A DNA stretch of 64,000 nt from NCBI GenBank assembly GCA_017651645.1, contig JAGCCO010000013.1, forward strand, positions 1-64,000. The letters are read 5' to 3'. This document shows positions 11,201 through 18,114 of this stretch, piece after piece (the first letter of the stretch is position 1; the number at the start of each line of letters is the position of its first letter). The notes beneath the pieces were generated by a model. The model had not been told where the DNA came from. It did not search any database and saw only the letters and a list, made by a program, of their open reading frames with translations. This DNA is from Bacteroidales bacterium. Its GTDB lineage: Bacteria; Bacteroidota; Bacteroidia; Bacteroidales; F082. A program made the position numbers and the translations under genes.

Positions 11201-11260
11201 CAGTATGCGCCGGAGTTTAGCGCTTATTCGGATGGGATGCGGGTGAGAGTAGGAGAGTAA
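5246..11260 (+). CDS. Giant alpha-2-macroglobulin-like envelope protein
   Basis: A 2004-residue protein with an N-terminal membrane or signal segment (GIIIGIIALVAIGVLAF) and no lipobox, so it is probably anchored facing the periplasm. Residues 40-380 look helical and TPR-like. Macroglobulin domains follow, including the MG2-type TDRAIYRPGQTVYFQG near 595. The A2M core (ETAFFFPQLRTNADG, MPDALTRWR) lies near 1240-1320, and a bacterial-A2M helical domain follows (GGWPWMDGMPESPYIS). Family members trap proteases or support peptidoglycan and envelope defence. The reactive CxEQ thioester is missing: the matching place near residue 1465 reads TDRAETAFYVFYAN. A tryptophan-rich loop (WRCWWWWYP) sits near 742. 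Divergent from the polyprenyl synthetase; the upstream TGTTTTTG is a weak promoter. Confidence 0.85.
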   Translation: MKRIGIIIGIIALVAIGVLAFATPSKTPDTPKTPKNNYETMWKKVKENLEKDLPESAEKELNAIEEKASKDKNQTQLLKAWLYRQNIMQFTVEEDPQQAFIQYAETKTGQLDEAHDALLHEEIANAYAEYLESNEWRINENLPIDGDLSKVEMKYWDKESFKTRINQHYDEALKPVETLKKAKTEDFMVLYENENNNERYIEYEASLFEFMFHRVANYYQAEADADDVEGETDAWWLPAKDFVKIALGATDNPLNKCLKIYQDLIAYNLKNKNEDVLIYNDFKRFGFINSILRKDEQYQAAMEDLKTQHKDNPLSAEITSLIARNMISQYENNSSDSAYFDHYKKAKALCEQAIAKFPKSQGAKNCQNLIKHIEEPQIDLTLKRVQLPNEAIPAVLEYKNTTAPYYRIVKVSEKELKKLNDMRKEDLLKELNKKTPYAEHTLSLAAETDYRSHKTLIALPALDYGIYFLTATTKQGIADEEKVLVINFQVSNLGYISDQYEDKMTVVTVDRKTGKTVEGVTVELYRREWDYKAREHKTIILATMKSDKNGRAVLDGKVNDRNSFSINLRKNDDNLLSENYFNLYKNTRDTHERISTQLFTDRAIYRPGQTVYFQGIVTRRQGEDLSLVNNYTENVSFKDANWQEISSAKFTTDEYGSFSGSFIIPTDRLNGVFHLNANQGSTTIRVEEYKRPTFEVNFERPKEQYKLNQEVTVHGDVKAYAGFGLDDVEYSYRVVRKTSFPWRCWWWWYPTVEDEQITYGKARTDENGKFAVTFNLKPSLTIAPEKQPVFTYEIEVTATSKQGETHADTYSIRAGYNEIAIHTDLPSEMEKSDIGKYQISVSNLSWQPAKSRVSRKIYRYENASKINYFGAMGHLERLDRQVLSDEELDRLFPEFSFYDKQNKTLVDEATINVDDKAKFLEGKVLEPGKYEVELTSLDDPLAKISEQFTVFENDSKQLPFTTMVWSHQDKSTAKPGDEIQLSVGSSAKDVDIWVQLLHGDEILLDKKINISNGVQTFSYKVTEQDRGGLAWRYAFVKENSFNPNRLGVYVPFDNYDLDVKLATMRDKLSPGAEETWEVTVRDYKDKPLEAALLAGMYDASLDEFARNYWWFDMSPSGVYANGFGTDRHGFTSSSTGFGYFYFAELFDFKLPSDAPFFDFGYNYRGGRILGGGVLFRKNAAVMDEMVVMEENAAPAAMADGAVESAEAEEMVEIAKQEQPAQAPKPEKAEPIEPALRENFNETAFFFPQLRTNADGSATFSFTMPDALTRWRLMLLAYTKDRKTGSNNYTFTSSKPVMIMADMPRYMYDNDTLWFVANIINTGDEPVTPTAKLEIFDAASMKPIDMIISKTSIPMETIQPGRSKEVRWKVAGQYDLSLLAFRFTAYAGQFSDAEQHLLPVLSSEIFMTQTLPITVKAETEQTFDFEAIANPDSHERDYSLTLNFSTNPVWYAVQALPYLANVKTDRAETAFYVFYANTLSSYIADHIPNLLNYIKKWQIETPDALLSQLEKDQDLKAIMLQETPWVLEAKSETEQRSRIAMLFEVNTLRNQQTNALKLIEQKQKYNGGWPWMDGMPESPYISTYILGGMGKLQKMGAWSSLSKADQNTAQRICDKAVRFLEYDVAETYRYMKAHSKGKDWPIGSGTLNELYALSFFKEQNSDKDFATAKKYYLKSLDEEWTSFNFNQRSKGTLVLYRNGNEKTAKLMIQSFKECAQKNEQIGMYWPKKYFSFESHIATHANIMAAFAEIDQNQEMIDQLRVWLLTQKQTNKWENSASTADAIYALLMRGSDWFEEGKDVTLRFGNTHINTEGGVAGTGFIQRRWNANEVTQDMRQLTVNNPTPHLVWGGLFRQYFVPIDEVKSVESGFTIKRELFVETVTDKGKQLVPAEKRTLKVGDKLTVKITFTSQQDMSFVFVKDLRAAGFEPIEQVSHYEYNDRMSYYQSNTDTDMEFFIERLPKGTHQLEYSMFVTKEGHLNNGYALIQCQYAPEFSAYSDGMRVRVGE

Positions 11261-11266
11261 AACAAT

Positions 11267-11534
11267 AGCTTTAGAAAGCATAGATCCCATGCCACCGCAC
11301 GGTCCAGCGTAGGGATGACATGCTTTCTAAAGCCTTCTGTGTCAAAGCCCCGCTGCTCATGTCATTCCTGCAGAGGCAGGTGCGTAGGCATGGAATCTAT
11401 GGGCAGCGGGATGTAGGATATGAATCTATAGGAGGCGGTAAAAAAGAAGTTAAAACCATTTGGAACGGCTCTTGAAGCCACAGATCCCAAGCCACCGCAC
11501 TATCCAACGTAGGGATGACATGACTTCAAGAGCC
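11267..11534. repeat. Three-hairpin repeat cassette A-B-C, left copy
   Basis: A: GCTTTAGAAAGCAT (11268-11281) pairs perfectly with ATGCTTTCTAAAGC (11320-11333). B: CCCGCTGC (11349-11356) with GCAGCGGG (11403-11410), enclosing ATTCC/GGAAT. C: GGCTCTTGAAG (11467-11477) with CTTCAAGAGCC (11524-11534). A and C share the same internal loop (AGATCCCA..CC, CGTAGGGATGACATG) but have different outer stems. The cassette recurs in the same order and orientation after the GIY-YIG gene. Confidence 0.85.
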
Positions 11535-11548
11535 TACAGATACCAACA

Positions 11549-11827
11549 ATGAAGACCTATTGGGTATATATGATGCAAAGTGCTAATGGACATGCCTTAT
11601 ATACAGGTGTTACTAATAACCTTGACAGGCGTGTGAGAGAGCATAAGGAAGGTAGTGGTTCTGCTTTTACGGCAAGGTATAAATGCCATAAGTTGGTATA
11701 CTATGAAGATTTCGGATTAATAGATCAGGCGATAGAAAGAGAAAAGGTAATAAAGAGTCTATCTAGAGTAGAAAAAGAAAGGCTAATTGATACTATGAAT
11801 CCAGAAAGAAAGGATTTGTTCGAATAA
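11549..11827 (+). CDS. Small GIY-YIG nuclease-domain protein
   Basis: A 92-residue single-domain GIY-YIG protein of the UPF0213/YhbQ size class. The signature tyrosines and glycine (YWVYMMQS, LYTGVTNNL), the arginine in DRRVREHK and a downstream glutamate (AIEREKVIKSL) fit a single-strand or nicking DNA endonuclease fold. The cellular target is unknown. It has no neighbour in an operon and lies inside two copies of a 255-268 bp palindromic repeat cassette, which start 14 bases before and 8 bases after it. That arrangement suggests gene and repeats move or spread together, as RAYT transposases do with REP elements; this link is inference. It is AT-richer than the flanking genes. Confidence 0.85.
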   Translation: MKTYWVYMMQSANGHALYTGVTNNLDRRVREHKEGSGSAFTARYKCHKLVYYEDFGLIDQAIEREKVIKSLSRVEKERLIDTMNPERKDLFE

Positions 11828-11835
11828 CTATTTGA

Positions 11836-12090
11836 CGGCTTCAGGAAGCATAGATCCCATGCCTTTGCCCACCAGCCTACGTAGGGATGACATGCTTTCT
11901 AAAGCCTGAAAACACAAGCCTCCCATATCAAAACCCCGCTGCTCATGTCATTCCTGCAGAGGTAGGTGCGTAGGCATGGAATCTATGGGATGCGGCTAAA
12001 AGAAGTAAAAACCATATGGAACGGCTCTTGAAGCCATAGATCCCATGCTATCGCACCGTCCAGCGTAGGGATGACATGACTTCAAGAGCC
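11836..12090. repeat. Three-hairpin repeat cassette A-B-C, right copy
   Basis: Direct repeat of 11267-11534. A: GGCTTCAGGAAGCAT (11837-11851) with ATGCTTTCTAAAGCC (11892-11906), now with mismatches in the left arm. B: 11934-11996 with the CATGTCATTCCTGCAGAGG core. C: GGCTCTTGAAG (12023-12033) with CTTCAAGAGCC (12080-12090). The linker between B and C (AAAAGAAGT.AAAACCAT) is also conserved, so the whole cassette was duplicated rather than the single hairpins. Confidence 0.85.
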
Positions 12091-12098
12091 TGCTATTA

Positions 12099-13397
12099 TT
12101 ACTGAACAATAAGCTTCAACGCCTGGCAAACCCCATCTTCATGCCTAATCCGCAGCAGATAAAACCCCTTAGTCAGGCCTACCAATGATAGTTCAAACTC
12201 TTGCGAGCCCTCGCTGAAGTCGGCTGATTCATGCTGCATTAATTGCCCTTGCAACGAATACAACTCGAATTGCACTTGGCCTTGCACAGGGTTGAAGAAA
12301 TGCACTGTTGCCTTGTCGGAGGCGGGGTTGGGTGCCACGCTGGCAAAGAGACTTTCCGCCTCGTGGTCTTCCACACCGAGATGGACATCCGCCACGATTT
12401 TCATTGTCACGGGGAGGTGGTCGGAGCCGTCGAAGAGGGCCTCGGCAACTTCAATAGGCACAGAAGAGTTGTAACCTTGATCCACGCTTATGTTGAAATG
12501 ATTACCATCGTTGCCAATGGCCTTGTAGGACTCTTGCACATAGCGCAAATGATTGTAGCTGAAAGCGATTTCGTCGGCCATCAGGATGAAGTCGAAGCGG
12601 TCGTCTAAACCACCGCTGGAGAAACATTCATCCGAATAACTCCTTGTAGATTGTGTGTGGAAAGGGGCAAATTGGCTGTTGTTGTTCCATTCACCCACAC
12701 CGCCAACAAAGGCTAGGGGATCCATGAAACAGATGTCCGGGTTGCTATAGGTCTGGGTGAGCAAGCGATAGCCACTCTCACTGGCACCATACATGTTGAA
12801 GTCACCCATGATCAGCACGTTGTCGGTGGGATAGTGCTGGTTCACATAGTCCATGGCAATTTGCATCAAGGCACGGCGGTTCGACTCATAGCCCATACCC
12901 GCTTTGGGATGGGCCACGATGCAGACGAGGCGTATGGTGTCGCCAGCGGCCAAACTCTTGGTTTTCAAATACAACTCATAAACATCTGTGTCGCGTGGAT
13001 TGGTACGCAGCGCCACATGTTTCTTCAGTCCCATCTTACGTGAGTCGAAAAAGATATGATTGATGATGTTACTGCCTGCGTAATTAATGATGTTGTCGCT
13101 TTGCCAATAGTTGGCTCCATTGATATTGAGGTTGTGGCGTAAGAAATCGTTCAGCAACTGTTGTGTAGCTCCAAACTCGCAGACGGTGAAGATGTCAGGC
13201 TTCACATAATCCAAGAGGGTGCGGATACATTCATCCTTGCGCTGCGTGTTGTTGTTGGTTTCGTAGCAGTCGGCGAACCCGCTGTTGTGGTTGCCGTATT
13301 CCAAGAGATTGTACTGCATCACAGTGATAACGTCCTGTGCATTGGCCGACAGGACCATCATTAACAATATAATAATAAGGTGTATTTTGCGTTTCAT
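12099..13397 (-). CDS. Secreted endonuclease/exonuclease/phosphatase, T9SS cargo
   Basis: A 432-residue secreted DNase I-like (EEP superfamily) enzyme, with signal peptide MKRKIHLIIILLMMVLSANAQ. The EEP fold is seen in VMQYNLLEYG near the N-terminus, MGDFNMYG (metal and substrate residues) near 200 and GSDHLPVTM near 330. The substrate could be nucleic acid or a phosphoester. Residues about 355-432 are a type A T9SS C-terminal sorting domain (VAPNPASDKATVHF, GLTKGFYLLRI), so the enzyme should be exported across the outer membrane and attached or released. A divergent promoter (TAATTTTG, 13417-13424) serves it. Confidence 0.88.
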   Translation of the reverse strand: MKRKIHLIIILLMMVLSANAQDVITVMQYNLLEYGNHNSGFADCYETNNNTQRKDECIRTLLDYVKPDIFTVCEFGATQQLLNDFLRHNLNINGANYWQSDNIINYAGSNIINHIFFDSRKMGLKKHVALRTNPRDTDVYELYLKTKSLAAGDTIRLVCIVAHPKAGMGYESNRRALMQIAMDYVNQHYPTDNVLIMGDFNMYGASESGYRLLTQTYSNPDICFMDPLAFVGGVGEWNNNSQFAPFHTQSTRSYSDECFSSGGLDDRFDFILMADEIAFSYNHLRYVQESYKAIGNDGNHFNISVDQGYNSSVPIEVAEALFDGSDHLPVTMKIVADVHLGVEDHEAESLFASVAPNPASDKATVHFFNPVQGQVQFELYSLQGQLMQHESADFSEGSQEFELSLVGLTKGFYLLRIRHEDGVCQALKLIVQ

Positions 13398-13416
13398 CCC
13401 ATGAGAATTTATGCAG

Positions 13417-13424
13417 CAAAATTA
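13417..13424 (-). promoter_or_regulatory. -7 box for the secreted EEP enzyme
   Basis: TAATTTTG on the minus strand, 20 bases before the ATG at 13397, back to back with the plus-strand promoter at 13430. Confidence 0.55.
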
Positions 13425-13429
13425 GAAAT

Positions 13430-13462
13430 TTTGGCGCGATATTTGAATTAATCCTATTTTTG
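13430..13462 (+). promoter_or_regulatory. Promoter of the two-lipoprotein operon
   Basis: TTTG (13430-13433), 21 bases, TATTTTTG (13455-13462), a full Bacteroidota consensus 11 bases before the ATG at 13474. Confidence 0.75.
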
Positions 13463-13473
13463 CAACGGATTTT

Positions 13474-13959
13474 ATGATGAAAACAAAGATTCAAATCGGT
13501 TTTTTGGCTTTAGTAGCGCTGGCCATGTTGGCTGCGACCTCTTGCCGCAAGCAAGAGAAATATGCCGAATGCCCTTTGGTGGGTCATTGGGGGTGTGAGC
13601 AATATGTCAGCTGCCGCACCGACAGCACGGGTTACGAGAACTGGGAGACGCTTCAATATGAAGTAGGCACTGGTCACGGCTATGAGGTCTATTTCTATGC
13701 CGATGGTTCAGGCAAGCTCTTGCTCAATGATAGCCCTGCCTTGATCAAGAAATTCAGTTGTGACTACGATTACGATTCAACAAATAGGATTCTAACCATC
13801 TATAATACCTCATGGATCATTTCCGTGTTCTCGGATGCGACCAGCGCTGACATGGTCATTGAGGAAGTGACAGATAATTCCATCACGGCTTCGTGGACTA
13901 ACTATTTCTCGGAGCCAGTACCTTTCTTTGAAAGATTCTTTCTGAAACGAATTGATTAA
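13474..13959 (+). CDS. Small lipoprotein, lipocalin-like
   Basis: A 161-residue lipoprotein: signal peptide followed by the lipobox LAATSC. The mature domain starts with LVGHWGCEQY and ends with strands that read like the lipocalin-like lipoproteins frequent in Bacteroidales (WG near the start, ITASW near the end). No catalytic motif is seen and ligand and function are unknown. The next gene, 17 bases downstream, encodes a protein of similar design, so the two form an operon and may be ancient duplicates. ATG at 13474 and ATG at 13477 are equally possible starts. Confidence 0.75.
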   Translation: MMKTKIQIGFLALVALAMLAATSCRKQEKYAECPLVGHWGCEQYVSCRTDSTGYENWETLQYEVGTGHGYEVYFYADGSGKLLLNDSPALIKKFSCDYDYDSTNRILTIYNTSWIISVFSDATSADMVIEEVTDNSITASWTNYFSEPVPFFERFFLKRID

Positions 13960-13976
13960 CTATAAACAAATTTAAA

Positions 13977-14555
13977 ATGAAGAAGATTACATTATTAACA
14001 TTATGCGCGATTGCTGCAATGATGTTTACCTCGTGTGCAAAACTTGATGATAAATCGTTTATCGGCACATGGGGTGTGGAAAAAATTGAGTATTACAATA
14101 TCGACTATGCGGGCAACCCGATTTCGGCTTCCATGAAAACCTTCGAAATGGTTCCTGGTGACGAGCAAAGCGGTATTGATTTGATTTTCAGAGAAAACAA
14201 GACCGGTGAGATGCGCGACAGAAGTCAAGACACCATCATCAAAAAAATCAGCGATGAACCTGAGGTTTACGATACTATTATCTGTCCCGACACCACTTTG
14301 GTAACAAAGTTCACCTATTCGGTTGATGAACGTGCCTCCATCCTTTACATGAATATCGAATATCCCGTCCATACTTATAAGATGAATATTGTCAGTATGG
14401 AAAAGGAATCGTTCATTTATGAGAATGAATATGGTACGAACTATGTGGAAAAGGCTTATATGAAGCGTATCTCTGACTCAGACAAGAAGGCAAACAGCAG
14501 GAAGAGCCAGCCGATACGTCCTTATAGGGAAGGCTCATTCCTGAGTGGTAGATAA
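13977..14555 (+). CDS. Small lipoprotein, second of a pair
   Basis: A 192-residue lipoprotein with signal peptide and lipobox MFTSC. It shares the FIGTWGVEKI opening with its upstream neighbour (LVGHWGCEQY), again lipocalin-like. The last 20 residues are basic and hydrophilic (KKANSRKSQPIRPY) and look like a late extension beyond the compact domain; their role is unclear. It shares the promoter at 13430 and is closed by the terminator at 14581. Function unknown. Confidence 0.72.
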   Translation: MKKITLLTLCAIAAMMFTSCAKLDDKSFIGTWGVEKIEYYNIDYAGNPISASMKTFEMVPGDEQSGIDLIFRENKTGEMRDRSQDTIIKKISDEPEVYDTIICPDTTLVTKFTYSVDERASILYMNIEYPVHTYKMNIVSMEKESFIYENEYGTNYVEKAYMKRISDSDKKANSRKSQPIRPYREGSFLSGR

Positions 14556-14580
14556 TAATATTGTAATTCAGAATTAAGAA

Positions 14581-14630
14581 TGCAGAATGCGGAATGGAAT
14601 AAACCATTCAGTATTCTGCATTTTTCTTTT
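14581..14630. terminator. Bidirectional intrinsic terminator
   Basis: TGCAGAATGCGGAATGG (14581-14597) pairs with CCATTCAGTATTCTGCA (14604-14620), followed by TTTTTCTTTT. It sits between convergent genes and can serve the lipoprotein operon and, less well, the RlmI-type gene. Confidence 0.8.
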
Positions 14631-14631
14631 A

Positions 14632-15837
14632 TCACTCAACCAGTAGCAATAAACCCTTCAAATAAGCCCCTTCGGGGTGGAAAATATTGATAGGATGGTC
14701 GGCAGGCTGTGAAAGCTGGTCGATGATCCTCACGTTGCGTTTGGCCTCGATGGCGGCAGCTGTGACAATGCCTTGGAAGGTGGCCTTGTCGACAGCTTGT
14801 GAACAACTGAAGGTGAACAGCAACCCGCCTTTAGCGATGCGCTTGATGGCTTCCGCGTTGATGAATTTGTAGCCACCCAAGCCACGGTGCCGATCCTGAT
14901 GCCGCTTGGCGAACGCAGGCGGGTCGAGGATGATGAGGTCGAAGGCACCTTGGCGCATGTCTGTCACGTAGTCTTTCATGTCGGCCACATAACAGGGATT
15001 CTCCTCTTTTGAATAGCCGTTCAACTCAAGGTTGGCCTCGGCAACGGCGATGGCCTTTTTGGAGGCGTCGACGGTGACTGCACGTCGTGCACCGCCCTTT
15101 AAGGCTGTGACGGAGAAGCCGCCCGTATAGCCGAAGGCATTAAGCACGGTCTTGCCTTGAGCCATCAGGCGCACCAGCTCGCGGTTTTCGCGCTGGTCAA
15201 GGAAGAAGCCTGTCTTTTGGCCTTCCTCCCAGTTGGGAAGAAAACGGCTGTCGTTTTCCAGAATCACCTCATCAAGTCTGTCGCCAAAGAGATAACCGTC
15301 TTCTATCACCGCATCTTCCTTGCCCATGCGTTGCATGGCGTCGGCGCTTTTGTTGTAGATGGCTTGCAGACCAAGGTCGGGCAGCAGCTTGAGAGCACGG
15401 ACAATCTCCTTCAAGTGGAGTGCCATACCTTCGGTCTGGGCCTGAACTACAGCGGTATGACCATAGACATCGACGATAAGTCCCGCAAGGCCGTCGCCCT
15501 CAGAGTGGACGAGGCGGTAACAGTTGGTGTGGGGATTGTGGGTCAAGCCCATGATACGGCGCACCTCGTAGGCTTGTTTAAGGCGGTCAAGGAAAAACCA
15601 TTCGTCGATGTGGCGGTTCTCAAAGCTGAGAATCTTCACGGCGATACTGTCCGACTCGCAGAAGCCCGTGCCGAGGATGTTGCCGTCGTAGTCGGTGACG
15701 GTGACGGTGTCGCCCGCCTGCAGGCCTTTGGCAGCATCGTGAATGGCACCAGAGAACACCCATGGATGGAAACGGCGCAGGGCCTCTTCCTTGCCGGGAT
15801 TGAGGCGTATGACGGGATAGAGAGGGTTTTGTGGCAT
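14632..15837 (-). CDS. rlmI: Class I SAM-dependent 23S rRNA methyltransferase, RlmI family
   Basis: A 401-residue enzyme of the RlmI family, which makes m5C at position 1962 (E. coli numbering) of 23S rRNA. An N-terminal PUA-type domain (RLNPGKEEALRRFHPWVFSGAI) comes first, then the RlmI linker region, then a Rossmann methyltransferase domain: SAM motif I VLNAFGYTGGFSV near 215, the acidic VDASKKAI, the catalytic loop LILDPPAFAK near 310, and the SCSQ motif with its cysteine near 350. Cytoplasmic housekeeping role. A TACCTTTG box lies 21 bases before the ATG. Confidence 0.9.
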   Translation of the reverse strand: MPQNPLYPVIRLNPGKEEALRRFHPWVFSGAIHDAAKGLQAGDTVTVTDYDGNILGTGFCESDSIAVKILSFENRHIDEWFFLDRLKQAYEVRRIMGLTHNPHTNCYRLVHSEGDGLAGLIVDVYGHTAVVQAQTEGMALHLKEIVRALKLLPDLGLQAIYNKSADAMQRMGKEDAVIEDGYLFGDRLDEVILENDSRFLPNWEEGQKTGFFLDQRENRELVRLMAQGKTVLNAFGYTGGFSVTALKGGARRAVTVDASKKAIAVAEANLELNGYSKEENPCYVADMKDYVTDMRQGAFDLIILDPPAFAKRHQDRHRGLGGYKFINAEAIKRIAKGGLLFTFSCSQAVDKATFQGIVTAAAIEAKRNVRIIDQLSQPADHPINIFHPEGAYLKGLLLLVE

Positions 15838-15857
15838 AGAATGATGGTATTTTGGCG

Positions 15858-15865
15858 CAAAGGTA
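15858..15865 (-). promoter_or_regulatory. -7 box for rlmI
   Basis: TACCTTTG on the minus strand, 21 bases upstream of the rlmI start. Confidence 0.55.
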
Positions 15866-15884
15866 AGGAATTATCATTCGACAT

Positions 15885-15915
15885 TTTGAAAACAAATCAA
15901 AGATTTATAATTTTG
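15885..15915 (+). promoter_or_regulatory. Promoter of the DPP11-type peptidase
   Basis: TTTG (15885-15888), 19 bases, TAATTTTG (15908-15915), 32 bases before the ATG at 15948. Confidence 0.7.
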
Positions 15916-15947
15916 CACCCATCAAATCAACAAATAAACTACATCCT

Positions 15948-18086
15948 ATGAAACGCTTATCATTAATTATCACATTGGTTCTCACGTTTTCCATCGGTAT
16001 CGCCAAGGCTGGCGAAGGCATGTGGATTCCCATGCTGCTGCAGTACAACGAAAAAGAAATGCAGGAGATGGGCATGAAAATCACTGCAGAAGACATCTAC
16101 AGCATCAACCACAGCAGCCTGAAAGACGCCATCGTGCTCTTTGGCGGTGGCTGCACGGGTGAGATCGTCAGCGACTACGGCTTGCTGCTCACCAACCACC
16201 ACTGTGGCTACGACTACATCCAACGTCACAGCTCGGTGGAGCACGACTACCTCACCAACGGTTTCTGGGCCATGAATAGGGGAGAGGAGCTGCCTTGTCC
16301 CGGCCTCAGCGTCATCTTCCTTCGTGAGATGCGTGACGTTACCGACCAAGTACTTGAAGGCGTCACCATTGACATGCCCGAAGCCGACCGTCAGGCCAAA
16401 GTCGACGAAAACATGAAGAAAATCATCACCGCTGTCGAGAAAGAGACCAAGTATAAGGTCAGTATCAAGCCTTATTTCTTGGGCAACGAATACTACCTGC
16501 TGCTCAATGAGGTCTATACCGATGTGCGCCTTGTGGGTTGTCCGCCGAGCAACATCGGAAAGTTTGGCGGTGACACCGACAACTGGGTATGGCCCCGCCA
16601 CACGGGCGACTTCAGCATCTTCCGCGTCTATGCCGACAAGGACGGCCATCCAGCGGTGTACGACAAGGATAACGTGCCTTACAAACCCGCTAAGCATCTT
16701 GACATCTCGCTGAAAGGTGCTGAGGAAGGCGACTTCGCCTTTGTGTTCGGCTACCCCGCCCGCACCAACGAATACCTGCCTGCCGTGGCCGTCGACCAGG
16801 AAGCCAACCTCATCGACCCCATCATGGTCGACTTACGTGGCAAGGTGCTCAACATCTATAACAAATACCAAGAGCAAGACCCCAAAGTGCGCATCCAATA
16901 TGCTTCCAAACATGCTGGTCTCGGCAACGGCTGGAAGAAGTGGATGGGAGTGACCGAAGGCATCAACCATTTCCATGGTGTGCAAAAGAAACATGACTAT
17001 GAGAATCGTTTTTACAACTGGGTGATGGAGTCACGCAGCCGCTACATGTATGCCAACCTGCTCAAGGACTTCAAACTGAACTACAAGGAACTTGAGCCTT
17101 ATGAACTGGCTTACACCTATCTGGCTGAGGCCGGACTGCGCATCGAGTTGGTCAGCTTTGCTGGACGTTTCACCCGACTCTCAGAGGTGACCAAAGACAC
17201 CCCTCAAGAAAATATCGACAAGATGATTGCCAATCTGAAGGCTTCTTCTGCCAGTTTCTACAAGGACTATTATGAGCCCATCGATCGCGAAGTGGCTGCC
17301 ATGCTGCTTAAGGAATACTTGAAAGCCCAGCCTGCCGACTTCCGTCCCGATTTCCTCAACGATATCAAGGATGTAGATGAATATGTCGACAAGCTTTTTA
17401 CAAAGTCGATGTTCACTGATCAGGCCAAGGTGGACGAACTGTTGGACAACTTCAAGCCTAATAAGGCCAAAAAGCTGGCCAACGACCCTGCTATGCAGGT
17501 GTACCAGAATTTGATTGGTTTCTACCGTAACGAAGTCTACGACCACATCTCAAGCCTCAACGCCAACATCGACCGCCTGCGTCGTATCTACATGAAAGGC
17601 CAGATGGAGATGGAACCCGAGAAACGCTTCTCGCCCGACGCCAACTTTACGCTGCGTGTCACTTACGGCAAGGTGGAAGGCTTCAAGCCTAAGGACGGCA
17701 TGAAATACAGGCACTTCACCACGCTTGAAGGCATCATGCAGAAGGAGAACCCCGACATCTACGACTATGTGGTGGAGCCGCGACTAAAGGAATTGTATAA
17801 TAAAAAGGACTATGGCCGTTATGCCGACAAGGACGGCAGCATGCATGTGGCCTTCACCGCCAGCGTGCACACCACAGGAGGCAACTCGGGTAGTCCCATT
17901 CTGAATGCCGAAGGCCAGCTTCTCGGCCTCAACTTCGACCGTTGCTGGGAAGGCACGATGAGCGATCTCATCTACGACCCCGACATCTGCCGCAACATCA
18001 GCGTCGACATCCGCTATGTGCTATTCATCATCGACAAGTTCGCTGGAGCGGGACATCTGATTGACGAGATGACCATTGTAGAATGA
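15948..18086 (+). CDS. dpp11: S46 dipeptidyl-peptidase, DPP11 type (Asp/Glu-specific)
   Basis: A 712-residue periplasmic serine exopeptidase that releases dipeptides from the N-terminus of oligopeptides. The signal peptide ends near AKAGE. The catalytic histidine is H85 in LTNHHC, the aspartate lies in RHTGDFSIF near 221, and the serine is S647 in GGNSGSP. The S1 residue 18 positions after the serine is arginine (R665, in LNFDRCWEG), the residue that gives Porphyromonas DPP11 its preference for Asp or Glu. The second S46 gene at 52499 has glycine there, so the two enzymes should divide the substrate range. Own promoter; ends in a terminator that contains its stop codon. Confidence 0.9.
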   Translation: MKRLSLIITLVLTFSIGIAKAGEGMWIPMLLQYNEKEMQEMGMKITAEDIYSINHSSLKDAIVLFGGGCTGEIVSDYGLLLTNHHCGYDYIQRHSSVEHDYLTNGFWAMNRGEELPCPGLSVIFLREMRDVTDQVLEGVTIDMPEADRQAKVDENMKKIITAVEKETKYKVSIKPYFLGNEYYLLLNEVYTDVRLVGCPPSNIGKFGGDTDNWVWPRHTGDFSIFRVYADKDGHPAVYDKDNVPYKPAKHLDISLKGAEEGDFAFVFGYPARTNEYLPAVAVDQEANLIDPIMVDLRGKVLNIYNKYQEQDPKVRIQYASKHAGLGNGWKKWMGVTEGINHFHGVQKKHDYENRFYNWVMESRSRYMYANLLKDFKLNYKELEPYELAYTYLAEAGLRIELVSFAGRFTRLSEVTKDTPQENIDKMIANLKASSASFYKDYYEPIDREVAAMLLKEYLKAQPADFRPDFLNDIKDVDEYVDKLFTKSMFTDQAKVDELLDNFKPNKAKKLANDPAMQVYQNLIGFYRNEVYDHISSLNANIDRLRRIYMKGQMEMEPEKRFSPDANFTLRVTYGKVEGFKPKDGMKYRHFTTLEGIMQKENPDIYDYVVEPRLKELYNKKDYGRYADKDGSMHVAFTASVHTTGGNSGSPILNAEGQLLGLNFDRCWEGTMSDLIYDPDICRNISVDIRYVLFIIDKFAGAGHLIDEMTIVE

Positions 18087-18114
18087 AAAAAGGCGGTCAT
18101 CGACCGCCTTTTTT
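18086..18114. terminator. Bidirectional terminator containing both stop codons
   Basis: AAAAAAGGCGGTC (18086-18098) and GACCGCCTTTTTT (18102-18114), a perfect 13-bp stem with a 3-base loop and runs of A and T on both sides. The last base of each convergent gene lies in it. Confidence 0.92.

Noticed and set aside
14413..14607. A 64-codon minus-strand frame over the terminator region
   Set aside because: It spans a terminator hairpin and a repeat-like sequence and has no domain or promoter.
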